The translations under genes were made by a program, and so were the position numbers. A model generated the notes under the pieces. It did no database searches. It had not been told where the DNA came from and saw only the letters and a program-made list of their open reading frames with translations. Positions 51,462 to 59,630 of a stretch of 64,000 nucleotides of DNA are shown here, in pieces (the stretch's first letter is position 1; each line of letters starts with the position of its first letter). The DNA comes from Bryobacterales bacterium (GTDB lineage: Bacteria > Acidobacteriota > Terriglobia > Bryobacterales > Bryobacteraceae), in NCBI GenBank assembly GCA_016721425.1, contig JADKID010000005.1, forward strand, positions 310,001 to 374,000, written 5' to 3'.

Positions 51462-52490
51462 TCAGCGCCCCGTCCGGTGCGCCGCGGCGATCACGCTGTG
51501 CAGCCGCTTCCAATCTGTATCGCCGGCCACCGTGCAATCGGCGCCCAGCATAAACTGCGGCGGCGCGCTCTTCACCACGCGCTGGATCTCGGCCTCCACC
51601 TGCGCCAATGTCCCCTTGGCAAGAACGCCGTGCCGATCCAGCCCGCCCATATAGGGCCGCTTGAACAGCTTCGCAATCTCCGCCGGAGCCAGTGCCCGGT
51701 CCATCAGCTTGGTGTTGCAGTTGATCACGTGGCCCGGGTAATCCAGCACCGCGTCGTAGTTCGCGTACGACGCGTTGTAGTCGCAGACGTGCAGGATGTT
51801 GAAGGGGCAAGCCTTGCTGGCCTCCTTCATGGCCACCAGATCGGACGGCTTGATGTAATTCGCGAAGATCCCGGGCTTAGTGAACCTCTTCGCTTCCGCC
51901 CCCTGCGTGGACATATAGAATCCGTCCACCCCGGCCTGAATGCACGCCCGCACAAAGAGCATCTGGCTCTCCGTCAGGATCTCCAGACCGCGCTTCACCG
52001 CATCGGGATTCTCCTCCAGATGACGGTGCAACAGAGGCGTAGTGGCGCAGTGCCCGGCGCACATGTACGGCGAGTACAGCGTCATGAGGACCAGCGCGTC
52101 CTTCTTGGCGGCCTTCACCAGCTCCCGCGTCGTCTGCAGCAACGGCTCGTAGAAATCAAGCTTCCGCAGCGTCAGCCTGGACCAGTCCGCCGGCTTCTGC
52201 AAAAACTCCTGCCGCTCGTAGGTCTGCTCAAACTGGATCTTCACGAAGTCCATGTCCGTCTGGCGGAAAAACTCCAGATGCCGCTTCGCCGCCGGCGAGC
52301 CGTTCTGGAATTCCTTGCCGAAATGCAGAAAGAACGCGGCCGGCGTGTAGTTGGGGTCCGTCTTCCCCGCCAGCCACTGCAGCATGCGCTCCCGTTTGTT
52401 GGCCGGCCCGGAGGCCGCCAGCGCGGAAGGCGAAGCGATCACGGAGCCGGCGCCGAGAGGCGCAAGTGCGAGGAAGGCGCGTCTGTTCAT
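51462..52490 (-). CDS. Tat-exported uroporphyrinogen-decarboxylase-fold protein
   Basis: 342 residues. MNRRAFLALAPLGAGSVIAS is a twin-arginine-type leader. The barrel shows URO-D/MtaA-like landmarks (ALVLMTLYSPYMCAGHCATT, DGFYMSTQGAEAKRFTKPG, FNILHVCDYNASYANYDAVL, HVINCNTKLMDRALAP, QFMLGADCTVAGDTDWKRL). Members include haem-pathway decarboxylases and methyltransferases that use cysteine/histidine-bound zinc; here H..C positions in ILHVCDY and the LGADCTV cysteine could bind metal. Export rules out haem synthesis. Nineteen bases separate it from the aldo/keto reductase upstream. Confidence 0.72.
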   Translation of the reverse strand: MNRRAFLALAPLGAGSVIASPSALAASGPANKRERMLQWLAGKTDPNYTPAAFFLHFGKEFQNGSPAAKRHLEFFRQTDMDFVKIQFEQTYERQEFLQKPADWSRLTLRKLDFYEPLLQTTRELVKAAKKDALVLMTLYSPYMCAGHCATTPLLHRHLEENPDAVKRGLEILTESQMLFVRACIQAGVDGFYMSTQGAEAKRFTKPGIFANYIKPSDLVAMKEASKACPFNILHVCDYNASYANYDAVLDYPGHVINCNTKLMDRALAPAEIAKLFKRPYMGGLDRHGVLAKGTLAQVEAEIQRVVKSAPPQFMLGADCTVAGDTDWKRLHSVIAAAHRTGR

Positions 52491-52508
52491 ATCTGTAGAA
52501 TACGCCCG

Positions 52509-53576
52509 CTACGGCCGGCTCACATACTGAAAGAACATCGCCGGCTTGGCCACCGGCGCCGCGCGCTCGGCCAGCTTCGCCACCTGCGCGTGACTCAGCG
52601 GCGTGAACTCGCGCGACAGTTGGATATTCTCCTCCAACTGCGCCACCGTATCGCAGCCGATGATCACCGTGCTCACCGGATGCGACAGCGTATAGTAGAG
52701 CGCCTCCCGCATGGTTAGCGTCCCCGGAGTCGGCGCCAGCACCGCGCCCTCCCAGCTCTTCTTCTGCTCCTCCAGCGGCGGCGGAGTCCAACTGGAAAGC
52801 AGCCTGCTGCGGCCCGGCACCTTCATGCCGATAATGCCCAATTGCTGCTCCACCGCCAGCGGCAGCAGCTCTTTCGCAAAGCTGTAGTTGTAGTTGTCGC
52901 CCGCGTTTAGCGCCAGCAGGATCGTGTCGAAACGAAAACGGCGCATCGCCTCCATCAGCGCGTCCGGGCGGAAGTGCCCGGTCAGGCCCAGGTGCCGCAC
53001 CATCTTCTGTTCCTTGGCCTGGATCAGCGCCTCCATCGCGCCGCCCTTCGCAAAGACGGCTTCCACGTCTTCCATCAACCCGATGTCGTGGAGCTGCCAG
53101 CTATCCAGGTGGTCCGTCTGCAGCAGCTCCAGCGACTTCTCGATCATGCGCATCGAGGCGTCGCGCGTGCGCTCCTTGGTCTTGCTGTTGAGAAACGCCT
53201 GTGCGCGGCGCCGCTTCATCACCTGGCCGATGTAGCGCTCACTCCAGCGCTCCGGACCGCCATAAATGGAGGAGGTGTCGATGTAGTTGACGCCCAAATC
53301 CAGCGCCCGCTCAATGATCCCAACGGACCGCTCTTCGTTGTTGCCGCGTTGCAGCGCAGCCTGTCCGCCGAGACTGAAAAGCGCCACAGGGAATCCGGTC
53401 CGGCCGAGATTCCTGGTCGGCATCCACTTCGCCGTAGCCGGGTTGAACGGGTGGACCCCACCCCCAGCAGCGGGCGCCGCCGCGCCAGCTACCGGCGCAA
53501 CCACGGCAGCCGCGGCCGCGGTGCCGAGCTTCATAAACTCACGGCGCGCACTACCGCCTTGCTGGTGATCAGACAT
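52509..53576 (-). CDS. Tat-exported aldo/keto reductase
   Basis: 355 residues from ATG 53576. GSARREFMKLGTAAAAAVVAP is a twin-arginine leader. The aldo/keto reductase tetrad is visible: Asp and Tyr in NYIDTSSIYGGPERWSER, Lys in AFLNSKTKERTRD and His in LDSWQLHDIGLMED. HPVSTVIIGCDTVAQLEEN is the NADPH-phosphate contact region. Tat export would carry a folded enzyme with bound cofactor to the periplasm. Together with the URO-D-like and FG-GAP proteins it forms a minus-strand run of exported enzymes, possibly one catabolic unit. Confidence 0.85.
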   Translation of the reverse strand: MSDHQQGGSARREFMKLGTAAAAAVVAPVAGAAAPAAGGGVHPFNPATAKWMPTRNLGRTGFPVALFSLGGQAALQRGNNEERSVGIIERALDLGVNYIDTSSIYGGPERWSERYIGQVMKRRRAQAFLNSKTKERTRDASMRMIEKSLELLQTDHLDSWQLHDIGLMEDVEAVFAKGGAMEALIQAKEQKMVRHLGLTGHFRPDALMEAMRRFRFDTILLALNAGDNYNYSFAKELLPLAVEQQLGIIGMKVPGRSRLLSSWTPPPLEEQKKSWEGAVLAPTPGTLTMREALYYTLSHPVSTVIIGCDTVAQLEENIQLSREFTPLSHAQVAKLAERAAPVAKPAMFFQYVSRP

Positions 53577-53665
53577 GTCTGCCTCCACGGATCTCTCATT
53601 CCGGCCGACAGCCGCCCGGTTGCACCAGCTTACGTCCCGCCAGCCCCGCGCAGCAAGGGAACCCT

Positions 53666-55702
53666 CTACGGCACATCCTTCCACGCCGGCAGCGAAACCG
53701 TCGTGCGGTAGTTCGATTCGTTGTACTCCGGCGTGCGCTCCGGCGCGTAGATGCGCTTCCCGGAAAACGGCCGGTCCTGCGTGTAGATCCACACCCGGTT
53801 CTGATCCCACACCACAATCTCGTCGCGCGCATCGCCAGTGAGATCCAGCACGTTCGCCGCGAGGTCCGGGTGGCCGTCGTCCGGGAACATGACAACCCGG
53901 CGCAGATGACCATCGATCAGCCCGCCCTCGCGCACGTTGGCGGAGAGCAGACAGAACTCCTGCCCGTCCCCGCGCCAGTTCACCGGCAGCATCGGCGCCC
54001 CGCTATGGATCGGCTCGTCCTGTGCCAGAATGTTGCCGTCCCAATCGAACAGCGTAACAATCCCCGGATTGCGCCAGAAGTTCACCGAGATGTATTGCAG
54101 CCCAGGCAAATCGGGTCGATACTTCGCCACGCTGGGGCTCTGGTTGTGCCCCACGCGCACATGCTTCAGCAGATTCCCCGCAATGTCGAACAGCAGAAAA
54201 CCCTCGTCGCTCCCGCTGGCGTAGACACGCGGCGGCGCCTTGGGATCCGGCCCAAAGCTGCCCGTAACGATACCATCGGCGTGATCGCGCAGCCGCGAAT
54301 CCTGAGACCACACCTTCTTCCCAGCGGCGCTCCACAGCGCATAGCCGATCGCAATGTGATCCCGCCCGCTGCCGTCGATATCCCATGGATACGGATAGTG
54401 GCCGGTCAGCCCGGTGCCCGTCCAAAGCGGTTTCAAATTGCGGTCGTACACCCAGAACGTCTGATAGCGATCCTTGAAGAGGATCTCCCGCCGGCCCTTG
54501 TCGCCCGACACGTTGACAAACGCGATGGCATCGCCGCTAACCCGGTCATACGGCCGCTCCTTGCCGTCGGGCGCCACCGGCAGCGGCACAGCATTCCGCA
54601 CTTTGCCCGTGCGTCCGTCGAGAACCTGCAACTGGAAGTCCTTGATCAGCACCACCTCCATGCGCCCGTCGCCATCCAGATCGTGGATCTGAAACGGAGT
54701 GTCGTTGGTGAGCAGACCGTTGCGCGGATCGGGCCGCCCCACCTGCCACAGCACCTTGCCATCCAGATCCACGGCGGTCAGGCAGCTGATGGCATCAAAG
54801 GCATCCCCGCGCACACGCGGAATATTCTGCGCAATCAGCATGTCCGTGCGGCCGTCCCCATCCAGATCGCCAAACCGGACATTGCGGCCCGCGCCAAACC
54901 CCGGCGTATCGAACTTCTTCCAGAGCTTCGGCCGCGGATTGCCCGCGCGCAAGCCGGCCAGTTCGGCCTCGCGAGCACGGATCCGTTGCTCGATCGACGC
55001 CTTCGTTCTCTCCGATGCGGTCACGCGAAAGTCCTGGAACCGCGCAGGAATGATGGCCGAGAATCCGGCCTTGCCCTGGACGATCTCGCTATCGTTCGCC
55101 TCCAGCACCAGCTTGCCGTCGATGAACGCGCGAATCCGCGGGCCGTCGTTTTCCACCCGTAGCGTGTAGTAGCGCAGCGTGTCGTACGAGAACGGCACGG
55201 AGCCGAGCTCCTTCCAAGCCGGAGTGCGGAACGTGGTGTCCATCGGCTGCCGGATGGTCAGCCGCGCCTGGTTGCCGCCCGTCAGCGCGAAGAGATAGTA
55301 GTGGCGATTGGTCCGGTAGCGGAAGACCACCCCGGCAAAATCGGACGTGGAGAGCGGCTTGACCTTGAGCTCCACCGTATAGTCGCGCCACTCCGGGTCG
55401 CCCGTCATGAACAGCGGATTGGTGAACTGATTCGCGCTGGCGGCGACGAAATGCTGCTCCAGGTAAGGCTGCCCGTTTTCGTCGCCGGCCACCCACGCGT
55501 CCAGATGGCAGATGACGTTCTCCCACGGCCCCAGCGGCACCCCGCGGTGAGGCAGGTAGTGATACTCCTGAATGGCGGCATTCAGCAGGCCCACCGGCGA
55601 GCTCAGCCAGCCCGGCGGATAGCGCGAGAAGTCGTCGCGGAAGAGATCGGCGGCTGCCAGCGGGATGGCGGCAGCGCAAAGGATCAGGGCGCAGAGTCTC
55701 AT
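53666..55702 (-). CDS. Exported LamG/DUF1080-like plus FG-GAP repeat protein
   Basis: 678 residues from ATG 55702 (signal peptide MRLCALILCAAAIPLAAA). The N-terminal 210 residues read as a concanavalin-like sandwich (DPEWRDYTVELKVKPLSTSD, YYTLRVENDGPRIRAFIDGK). The rest is a beta-propeller of FG-GAP/VCBS type with calcium-binding loops VRFGDLDGDGRTDML, QIHDLDGDGRMEVVLIKDF, PYPWDIDGSGRDHIAIG and NVLDLTGDARDEIVVWDQ, the layout of rhamnogalacturonan-lyase-like (PL11) propellers. Polysaccharide binding or lysis is inferred, with no proof of catalysis. Confidence 0.75.
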   Translation of the reverse strand: MRLCALILCAAAIPLAAADLFRDDFSRYPPGWLSSPVGLLNAAIQEYHYLPHRGVPLGPWENVICHLDAWVAGDENGQPYLEQHFVAASANQFTNPLFMTGDPEWRDYTVELKVKPLSTSDFAGVVFRYRTNRHYYLFALTGGNQARLTIRQPMDTTFRTPAWKELGSVPFSYDTLRYYTLRVENDGPRIRAFIDGKLVLEANDSEIVQGKAGFSAIIPARFQDFRVTASERTKASIEQRIRAREAELAGLRAGNPRPKLWKKFDTPGFGAGRNVRFGDLDGDGRTDMLIAQNIPRVRGDAFDAISCLTAVDLDGKVLWQVGRPDPRNGLLTNDTPFQIHDLDGDGRMEVVLIKDFQLQVLDGRTGKVRNAVPLPVAPDGKERPYDRVSGDAIAFVNVSGDKGRREILFKDRYQTFWVYDRNLKPLWTGTGLTGHYPYPWDIDGSGRDHIAIGYALWSAAGKKVWSQDSRLRDHADGIVTGSFGPDPKAPPRVYASGSDEGFLLFDIAGNLLKHVRVGHNQSPSVAKYRPDLPGLQYISVNFWRNPGIVTLFDWDGNILAQDEPIHSGAPMLPVNWRGDGQEFCLLSANVREGGLIDGHLRRVVMFPDDGHPDLAANVLDLTGDARDEIVVWDQNRVWIYTQDRPFSGKRIYAPERTPEYNESNYRTTVSLPAWKDVP

Positions 55703-55956
55703 GAGTTCTCCGTGGAACAGCAGTTCGGCAGTCCAATCGTAATCCCATTCCGGCGGCGGCACCAAGAAGGGCGCGCGATCGGACTCTCGACGGGACTTTC
55801 AGGAACCCGCCTCGGCCATCCTGCGGAACTTCGGCAGACTGGGCGCTAGACGTCCAATGCTTCTACTTCTCACAACGCCGTTTTGGGGTCAACTACCGGA
55901 TGGCCGACGATCCACCCGAAGGTGGTCCGGGGCCTCCCACAAGGCCGCTCCAAGCG

Positions 55957-56661
55957 TCAGATGCGCTCGTCCAGCCTGCGCATCAGAAGGCTGGCCAGGC
56001 AAATGAGATGCAATGTCTTCGTGCTGTCGGGGTTCAGATTGCCATGCGCCTTTGGATTCCGGATACCCGTCATCGACCCGGCCATAATCTGCATGTAGCC
56101 CTGCTGCTCATCTTTGTCCGTTGCAGTGGCAATAGGCGTCAATCGGATAACCGGATTGTTCGGAGAGAACGCAGTAGTCATCAAAGCCGCCCCGTCGAGT
56201 TCCCGACCGTCGGTATCTCTGACGATCCGCTTGACAGCATCATTTAGCTCCTTGAACGAGGACTCCACTGCATCGCCGAAGAACCCAGCTTCAAATCTCG
56301 GTCGTGCCAGCGCGGAAATCCGGGGGTGGACAAACTCCCAAAACCATTGATTTGGACTTTGGGGCTTTTCGATATCCGAAGCAGCAAGGGGTCTCCGCGC
56401 TTCCGGGACGACAAAGCGTTGAAGGGTTTCAAGTGATTCAACGGCATTTCCCCGAAGCGGGGCCATATCCCGTAGATGACCGGCTAGCTCCGACCAGCCA
56501 AGCGTGTGGCAGAAGGCCAGCAGGCTGTTGATCAGGCCAGTTAAGAGGGTGTCGTAGTGTCCCTGTGGCTCAGCGTCAGCCCAATAGTCGCTGATCTTGA
56601 TCTCAAAACCGGCAAGGTCATCGAGTAGAGCAGAAAGTGCTGCGGTTCGCGGTTGATTCAT
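55957..56661 (-). CDS. TIGR02391/Hypoth_Ymh HEPN-like protein
   Basis: 234 residues from ATG 56661; longer frames upstream lack coding character. The C-terminal domain FEAGFFGDAVESSFKELNDA, then GRELDGAALMTTAFSPNNPV, QQGYMQIMAGSMTGIRNPKA and LHLICLASLLMRRLDER are the TIGR02391 signature. The RNPKAH hexamer fits the R-x4-6-H motif of HEPN-fold ribonucleases. Family members occur in prophages, restriction loci and abortive-infection genes. It stands alone near higBA and a dtd-like fragment, consistent with an accessory insertion. Confidence 0.78.
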   Translation of the reverse strand: MNQPRTAALSALLDDLAGFEIKISDYWADAEPQGHYDTLLTGLINSLLAFCHTLGWSELAGHLRDMAPLRGNAVESLETLQRFVVPEARRPLAASDIEKPQSPNQWFWEFVHPRISALARPRFEAGFFGDAVESSFKELNDAVKRIVRDTDGRELDGAALMTTAFSPNNPVIRLTPIATATDKDEQQGYMQIMAGSMTGIRNPKAHGNLNPDSTKTLHLICLASLLMRRLDERI

Positions 56662-56999
56662 CAAAGGTGATCGCCGTTCTCTTTGTATGTTAGTACCAGG
56701 AAGACGCTCGCTTATGGTCGATGAAGTCTGTTGCCGGACTTTGAGAGTTCGTCCCGGACCACAAGTCCCACTATGGGAAGTTGCAGGCCACTTGGCCTTG
56801 AAGTCGCCATGTCTTCCATCTGCTCTGTCCGGACTGCTCCTGTTCATGGCGGCTCCAAAAAGGCCATGCGCAACGGAAGGGGCACGCCGGGAACGCAACC
56901 ATTCCGATGGATTGCTCGGCGGCGCATAGAAGCGATGAACTGAGCACGGCCGCCTTTAACCAGAAACCACATCGGCTAAGCATTCCCCGACACCCACCC

Positions 57000-57052
57000 C
57001 CGCCCGCCTGGACTCCACCACAAACGCGACAAGCCCCTCGTTCACCAGCGCC
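57000..57052 (-). pseudogene. Fragment resembling the 3' end of dtd
   Basis: By eye, 43 of 53 bases match 58799-58851, the tail of the intact dtd gene, in the same orientation. In translation the fragment reads ALVNEGLVAFVVESRRAG against ALVNEGPVTFTVESKRAG, with half of the changed codons synonymous. The upstream dtd body is missing, so it is either a relic of a second dtd copy or of an insertion into this gene end. See the matching finding. Confidence 0.55.
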
Positions 57053-57175
57053 CCCCCGCGCACCGCCAGCATCCGCACAGACTCCGCATCTCCGCCAGCA
57101 GTGGGATCTGCTCGATGTCGAAGTCATTCGCTCAAATGCAGCCCCTGGACCGGCGCGCCGACACCAGCAGGCATT

Positions 57176-57208
57176 ACGCTTGACATATTCCGCGATTCGT
57201 CATAGCGT
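57176..57208 (+). promoter_or_regulatory. higBA promoter with overlapping inverted repeat
   Basis: TTGACA (57180-57185) and TAGCGT (57203-57208) are 17 bases apart. ACGCT-TGAC at 57176-57184 is mirrored by GTCA-T-AGCGT at 57199-57208, a likely HigA-binding operator over both promoter boxes. The predicted transcript would begin at or very near the higB start codon. Confidence 0.5.
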
Positions 57209-57213
57209 GGGAT

Positions 57214-57492
57214 TTGATCCGCTCTTTCCAGTGCGCCGATACCGCTTTGTTGTTTGAAGACGTGATGGTCCGGCGGTTCCAGGCCATCGAGCGCGTCGCG
57301 CGGCGCAAACTCCTGTATCTGCACAGGGCCGCCCGGCTGGAAGACCTTCGAGTGCCTCCAGGAAATCAACTGGAGTTGCTCAAGGGGGACCGTGCCGGAA
57401 CCTATAGCATCCGGATCAACGACCAATGGCGGATCTGTTTCGCGTGGCGCGGCGCTGATGCCTATCACGTTGAGATCGTGGACTATCACTAA
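57214..57492 (+). CDS. higB: HigB-type RelE/ParE-superfamily toxin
   Basis: 92 residues starting at a TTG (57214), which aligns with the family's usual MIRSF opening. The RelE-like fold is evident: QLELLKGDRAGTYSIRINDQ and WRICFAWRGADAYHVEIVDYH, the closing D-Y-H being typical of HigB. HigB is a ribosome-dependent mRNA interferase. Its TAA is followed immediately by the higA ATG, so toxin precedes antitoxin, as is normal for higBA. Confidence 0.92.
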   Translation: MIRSFQCADTALLFEDVMVRRFQAIERVARRKLLYLHRAARLEDLRVPPGNQLELLKGDRAGTYSIRINDQWRICFAWRGADAYHVEIVDYH

Positions 57493-57816
57493 ATGGGCAA
57501 GGAAACGACAATGAGGCGAGCTACGAGGCTGAGTCCGATTCACCCCGGAGAGATTCTCCTGGAGGACTTCATGAAGCCGCTTGGAATCAGCATCAATCAA
57601 CTGGCGCGCGATCTCGACGTTCCGCCTAACCGGATCAGTGCGATCGTCAACGGCACACGCGCCATTACCGCCAATACAGCCCTGCGCCTGGGCGCCTATT
57701 TCCGCTGTTCGCCCGAGACCTGGCTCGGACTCCAACTCGATTACGATCTGCGCCTGACTCGGCAACGGGAAGGTGAGCAGATCATTCGCAGCGTCCGGAC
57801 GCGGCCGGCCGCCTGA
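57493..57816 (+). CDS. higA: HigA-type XRE-family antitoxin
   Basis: 107 residues from ATG 57493 directly after the higB stop (ATG 57511 gives the canonical MRRATRLSPIHPGEIL start). SPIHPGEILLEDFMKPLGIS is the HigA opening; the helix-turn-helix is LARDLDVPPNRISAIVNGTR with the downstream RLGAYFRCSPETWLGLQLDYD. HigA binds HigB and represses its own promoter. Confidence 0.93.
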   Translation: MGKETTMRRATRLSPIHPGEILLEDFMKPLGISINQLARDLDVPPNRISAIVNGTRAITANTALRLGAYFRCSPETWLGLQLDYDLRLTRQREGEQIIRSVRTRPAA

Positions 57817-57826
57817 TCCCCCCCGC

Positions 57827-58693
57827 CTACCTCGGATCGCGGAAGTCCGACGGTTGCGCCGTGAACCGCGTCTCCTGCAACACCTGCCGCGCCGCGTTCG
57901 GATCCAGGTCGATGATCGTCGTCGTCGTCGACACCCGCACCGGGTTGCTGCGGGACCCAACGCCGTAGGTGTACCGGTAGACGCGAACGACGTTGAACCG
58001 GATCTCAAAGACGCCCGGCTTCACGATGCTCGGCAACCTCCGGACCTCCTTGGCGATGTCCACCGTCTTCATCACCTCCAGATCCGAGGAAATCAGTCCG
58101 AGCTGCGAGGATTCCACCTGGCCGTCATCGAAATCACTGCCTTCAATCGGGTTTCTCCCCATCCTCAGCGCGTCGATCACTCCCTGATTCAGCGCACTGC
58201 CAATTTGGAACCCCACACCGCCCGACGCCGGATCCAGGTCCTGCGGCGGCCTCACCACCGTCCTCAGTTGCACCGTCTTCTTCGACACCATCCGCCGCTT
58301 CAGGTTCTCCGGAGCCGCCGGTGGCGGGGCCGCCGGGGCCGGCTTCTTTCGCCCCACCTGGGCATCCAGCGCTGCAATCGTCTGCTTGCCCACAATGTTG
58401 TCCGGCACCGTCTGGCGCAGCGCCGCGTTCAGAATCGGCGGGTTCTGCTTCGCCTTGAACTGCCGCACCACCTCCGCCGTCTTCGGCCCATACGTCTCCG
58501 TCGCTTCCTCCAGCCCGAACGATGGGCTCGGCATCACTTCGCGCAGCGCCTGATGGATCAGCGCGACGTGCGCGCCCTGCGCGTTCACGCCCCGCCGCAG
58601 CGGCGGCTCGTCCGCCACAATGTGCGCCGAGTCCAGATTCGCGCAGTCCTGCAGTTGCTGATTACCCTTGAACAGCTTCGACGTGAGATCCAC
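57827..58693 (-). CDS. Putative peptidoglycan-binding-domain-like protein of unknown function
   Basis: 288 residues, no signal peptide. An N-terminal stretch (HVALIHQALREVMPSPSFGL, YGPKTAEVVRQFKAKQN, DNIVGKQTIAALDAQ) resembles a PG_binding_1 repeat (three-helix, with the GPKT and VG-x-T turns). A proline/alanine linker leads to a beta-rich C-terminal half (FEIRFNVVRVYRYTYGVG, RVSTTTTIIDLDP) that I do not recognise. Such cytosolic PG-binding-like proteins often belong to phage-tail or contractile systems, but no such genes surround it. Convergent with higA, 10 bases apart. Confidence 0.6.
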   Translation of the reverse strand: MDLTSKLFKGNQQLQDCANLDSAHIVADEPPLRRGVNAQGAHVALIHQALREVMPSPSFGLEEATETYGPKTAEVVRQFKAKQNPPILNAALRQTVPDNIVGKQTIAALDAQVGRKKPAPAAPPPAAPENLKRRMVSKKTVQLRTVVRPPQDLDPASGGVGFQIGSALNQGVIDALRMGRNPIEGSDFDDGQVESSQLGLISSDLEVMKTVDIAKEVRRLPSIVKPGVFEIRFNVVRVYRYTYGVGSRSNPVRVSTTTTIIDLDPNAARQVLQETRFTAQPSDFRDPR

Positions 58694-58793
58694 GGAGTCC
58701 CCTCCTGACAGGTGATAGATTGTGCCGGCGAACTTCCAGAATTGCCCCCTAGTCTAGCGCACCCGGCTCTTTGGGACCCCTCATGCCGCCCCC

Positions 58794-59243
58794 TCACCCC
58801 GCCCGCTTCGACTCCACCGTGAACGTCACTGGCCCCTCATTCACCAGCGCCACCGACATCGATGCCTGAAATACCCCCGCCGCCACCTGCACCCCCCGCT
58901 CTGCCACCATTTCCACAAATCGCTCATATAGCCGCTTCGCCAACTCCGGCGGCCCCGCTCCGTCGAAACTCGGTCTCCGCCCCTTGCGCGTGTCGCCATA
59001 CAGCGTGAATTGCGAAACCACCAGCACGGCCCCGCCGCTATCCACAACGCTCAGATTCATCTTGCCGGCCGCATCGTTGAACATCCGCAGGCCTAGAATC
59101 CGGTCCACCAGATACGCGGCATCGGCCTCCGTATCCTCATGCCCCACGCCCAACAGCACCAGCAGGCCCGCGCCAATCTCACCCACCACCGAACCATCCA
59201 CAGTCACGCTCGCCGAGCTCACTCGTTGCAGAATCGCGCGCAT
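58794..59243 (-). CDS. dtd: D-aminoacyl-tRNA deacylase
   Basis: 149 residues, full length. MRAILQRVSSASVTVDGSVV, GLLVLLGVGHEDTEADAAYL, VVSQFTLYGDTRKGRRPSF (S-Q-F-T motif) and VALVNEGPVTFTVES (the Gly-Pro motif, with Glu where many have Asp) identify Dtd, which hydrolyses D-amino acids from mischarged tRNA. Its 3' end is the segment echoed at 57000-57052. Confidence 0.95.
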   Translation of the reverse strand: MRAILQRVSSASVTVDGSVVGEIGAGLLVLLGVGHEDTEADAAYLVDRILGLRMFNDAAGKMNLSVVDSGGAVLVVSQFTLYGDTRKGRRPSFDGAGPPELAKRLYERFVEMVAERGVQVAAGVFQASMSVALVNEGPVTFTVESKRAG

Positions 59244-59298
59244 TCAGGTATTTCCCCTATGTAATGTTCCGGCCCAAACGACGATAACCGCTTACGCC

Positions 59299-59583
59299 AT
59301 GATCTATCGTAGACGCAGAGGACGACAAGGCTTGCCCGGCGGGTTCTTCACCTTTCAGGACGCCCAAAATCACGTCATCTCCGGGCCGGGCTACGGCGAC
59401 CATATCACCCTGAGCGACGAGCTAGGCAACCAGTGGCGGGGCATCGCCGAACGCCAGTCCGACGATACCGTTCGCTACATCTTCCGCGACCAGGATGGCA
59501 ACGCCATCTCCGGCGTCTCCGATGGCACCGGCATCACCCTTCGCGACGAGAAGGGGAAGACTTGGCGCGGTTACGTGGACTGA
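59299..59583 (+). CDS. Small protein with two ITL-DE-G-WRG repeats
   Basis: 94 residues from ATG 59299; a longer frame from 58984 runs antisense through dtd and is rejected. A basic start (MIYRRRRGRQGLPGGFFTF) is followed by two similar units, GDHITLSDELGNQWRG and GTGITLRDEKGKTWRGYVD, with a third weaker DTVRYIFRDQDGNAISG between. Likely a small beta-structured cytoplasmic protein. No family recognised. Confidence 0.65.
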   Translation: MIYRRRRGRQGLPGGFFTFQDAQNHVISGPGYGDHITLSDELGNQWRGIAERQSDDTVRYIFRDQDGNAISGVSDGTGITLRDEKGKTWRGYVD

Positions 59584-59630
59584 TTTCGGCCTCACCGCAA
59601 CCCTTCGCCCGCCAGCCGCGTTAATACAGT

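Larger units (their letters stand above)
56662..57213. other. Non-coding stretch with lower coding signal between the HEPN gene and higB
   Basis: About 550 bases without a convincing gene. Frames that cross it are short and shadow-like. It holds the dtd-tail-like fragment at 57000-57052 and the higB promoter at its right end. The left part (56700-56990) shows nothing I can name. Confidence 0.6.

Noticed and set aside
56662..56898. Extension of the HEPN gene to 313 residues
   Set aside because: The added N-terminus is low in coding signal; ATG 56661 begins the plausible helical domain.
58984..59298. Extension of the 94-residue repeat protein to 199 residues
   Set aside because: The extension is antisense to dtd and lacks coding character; the ATG at 59299 suffices.
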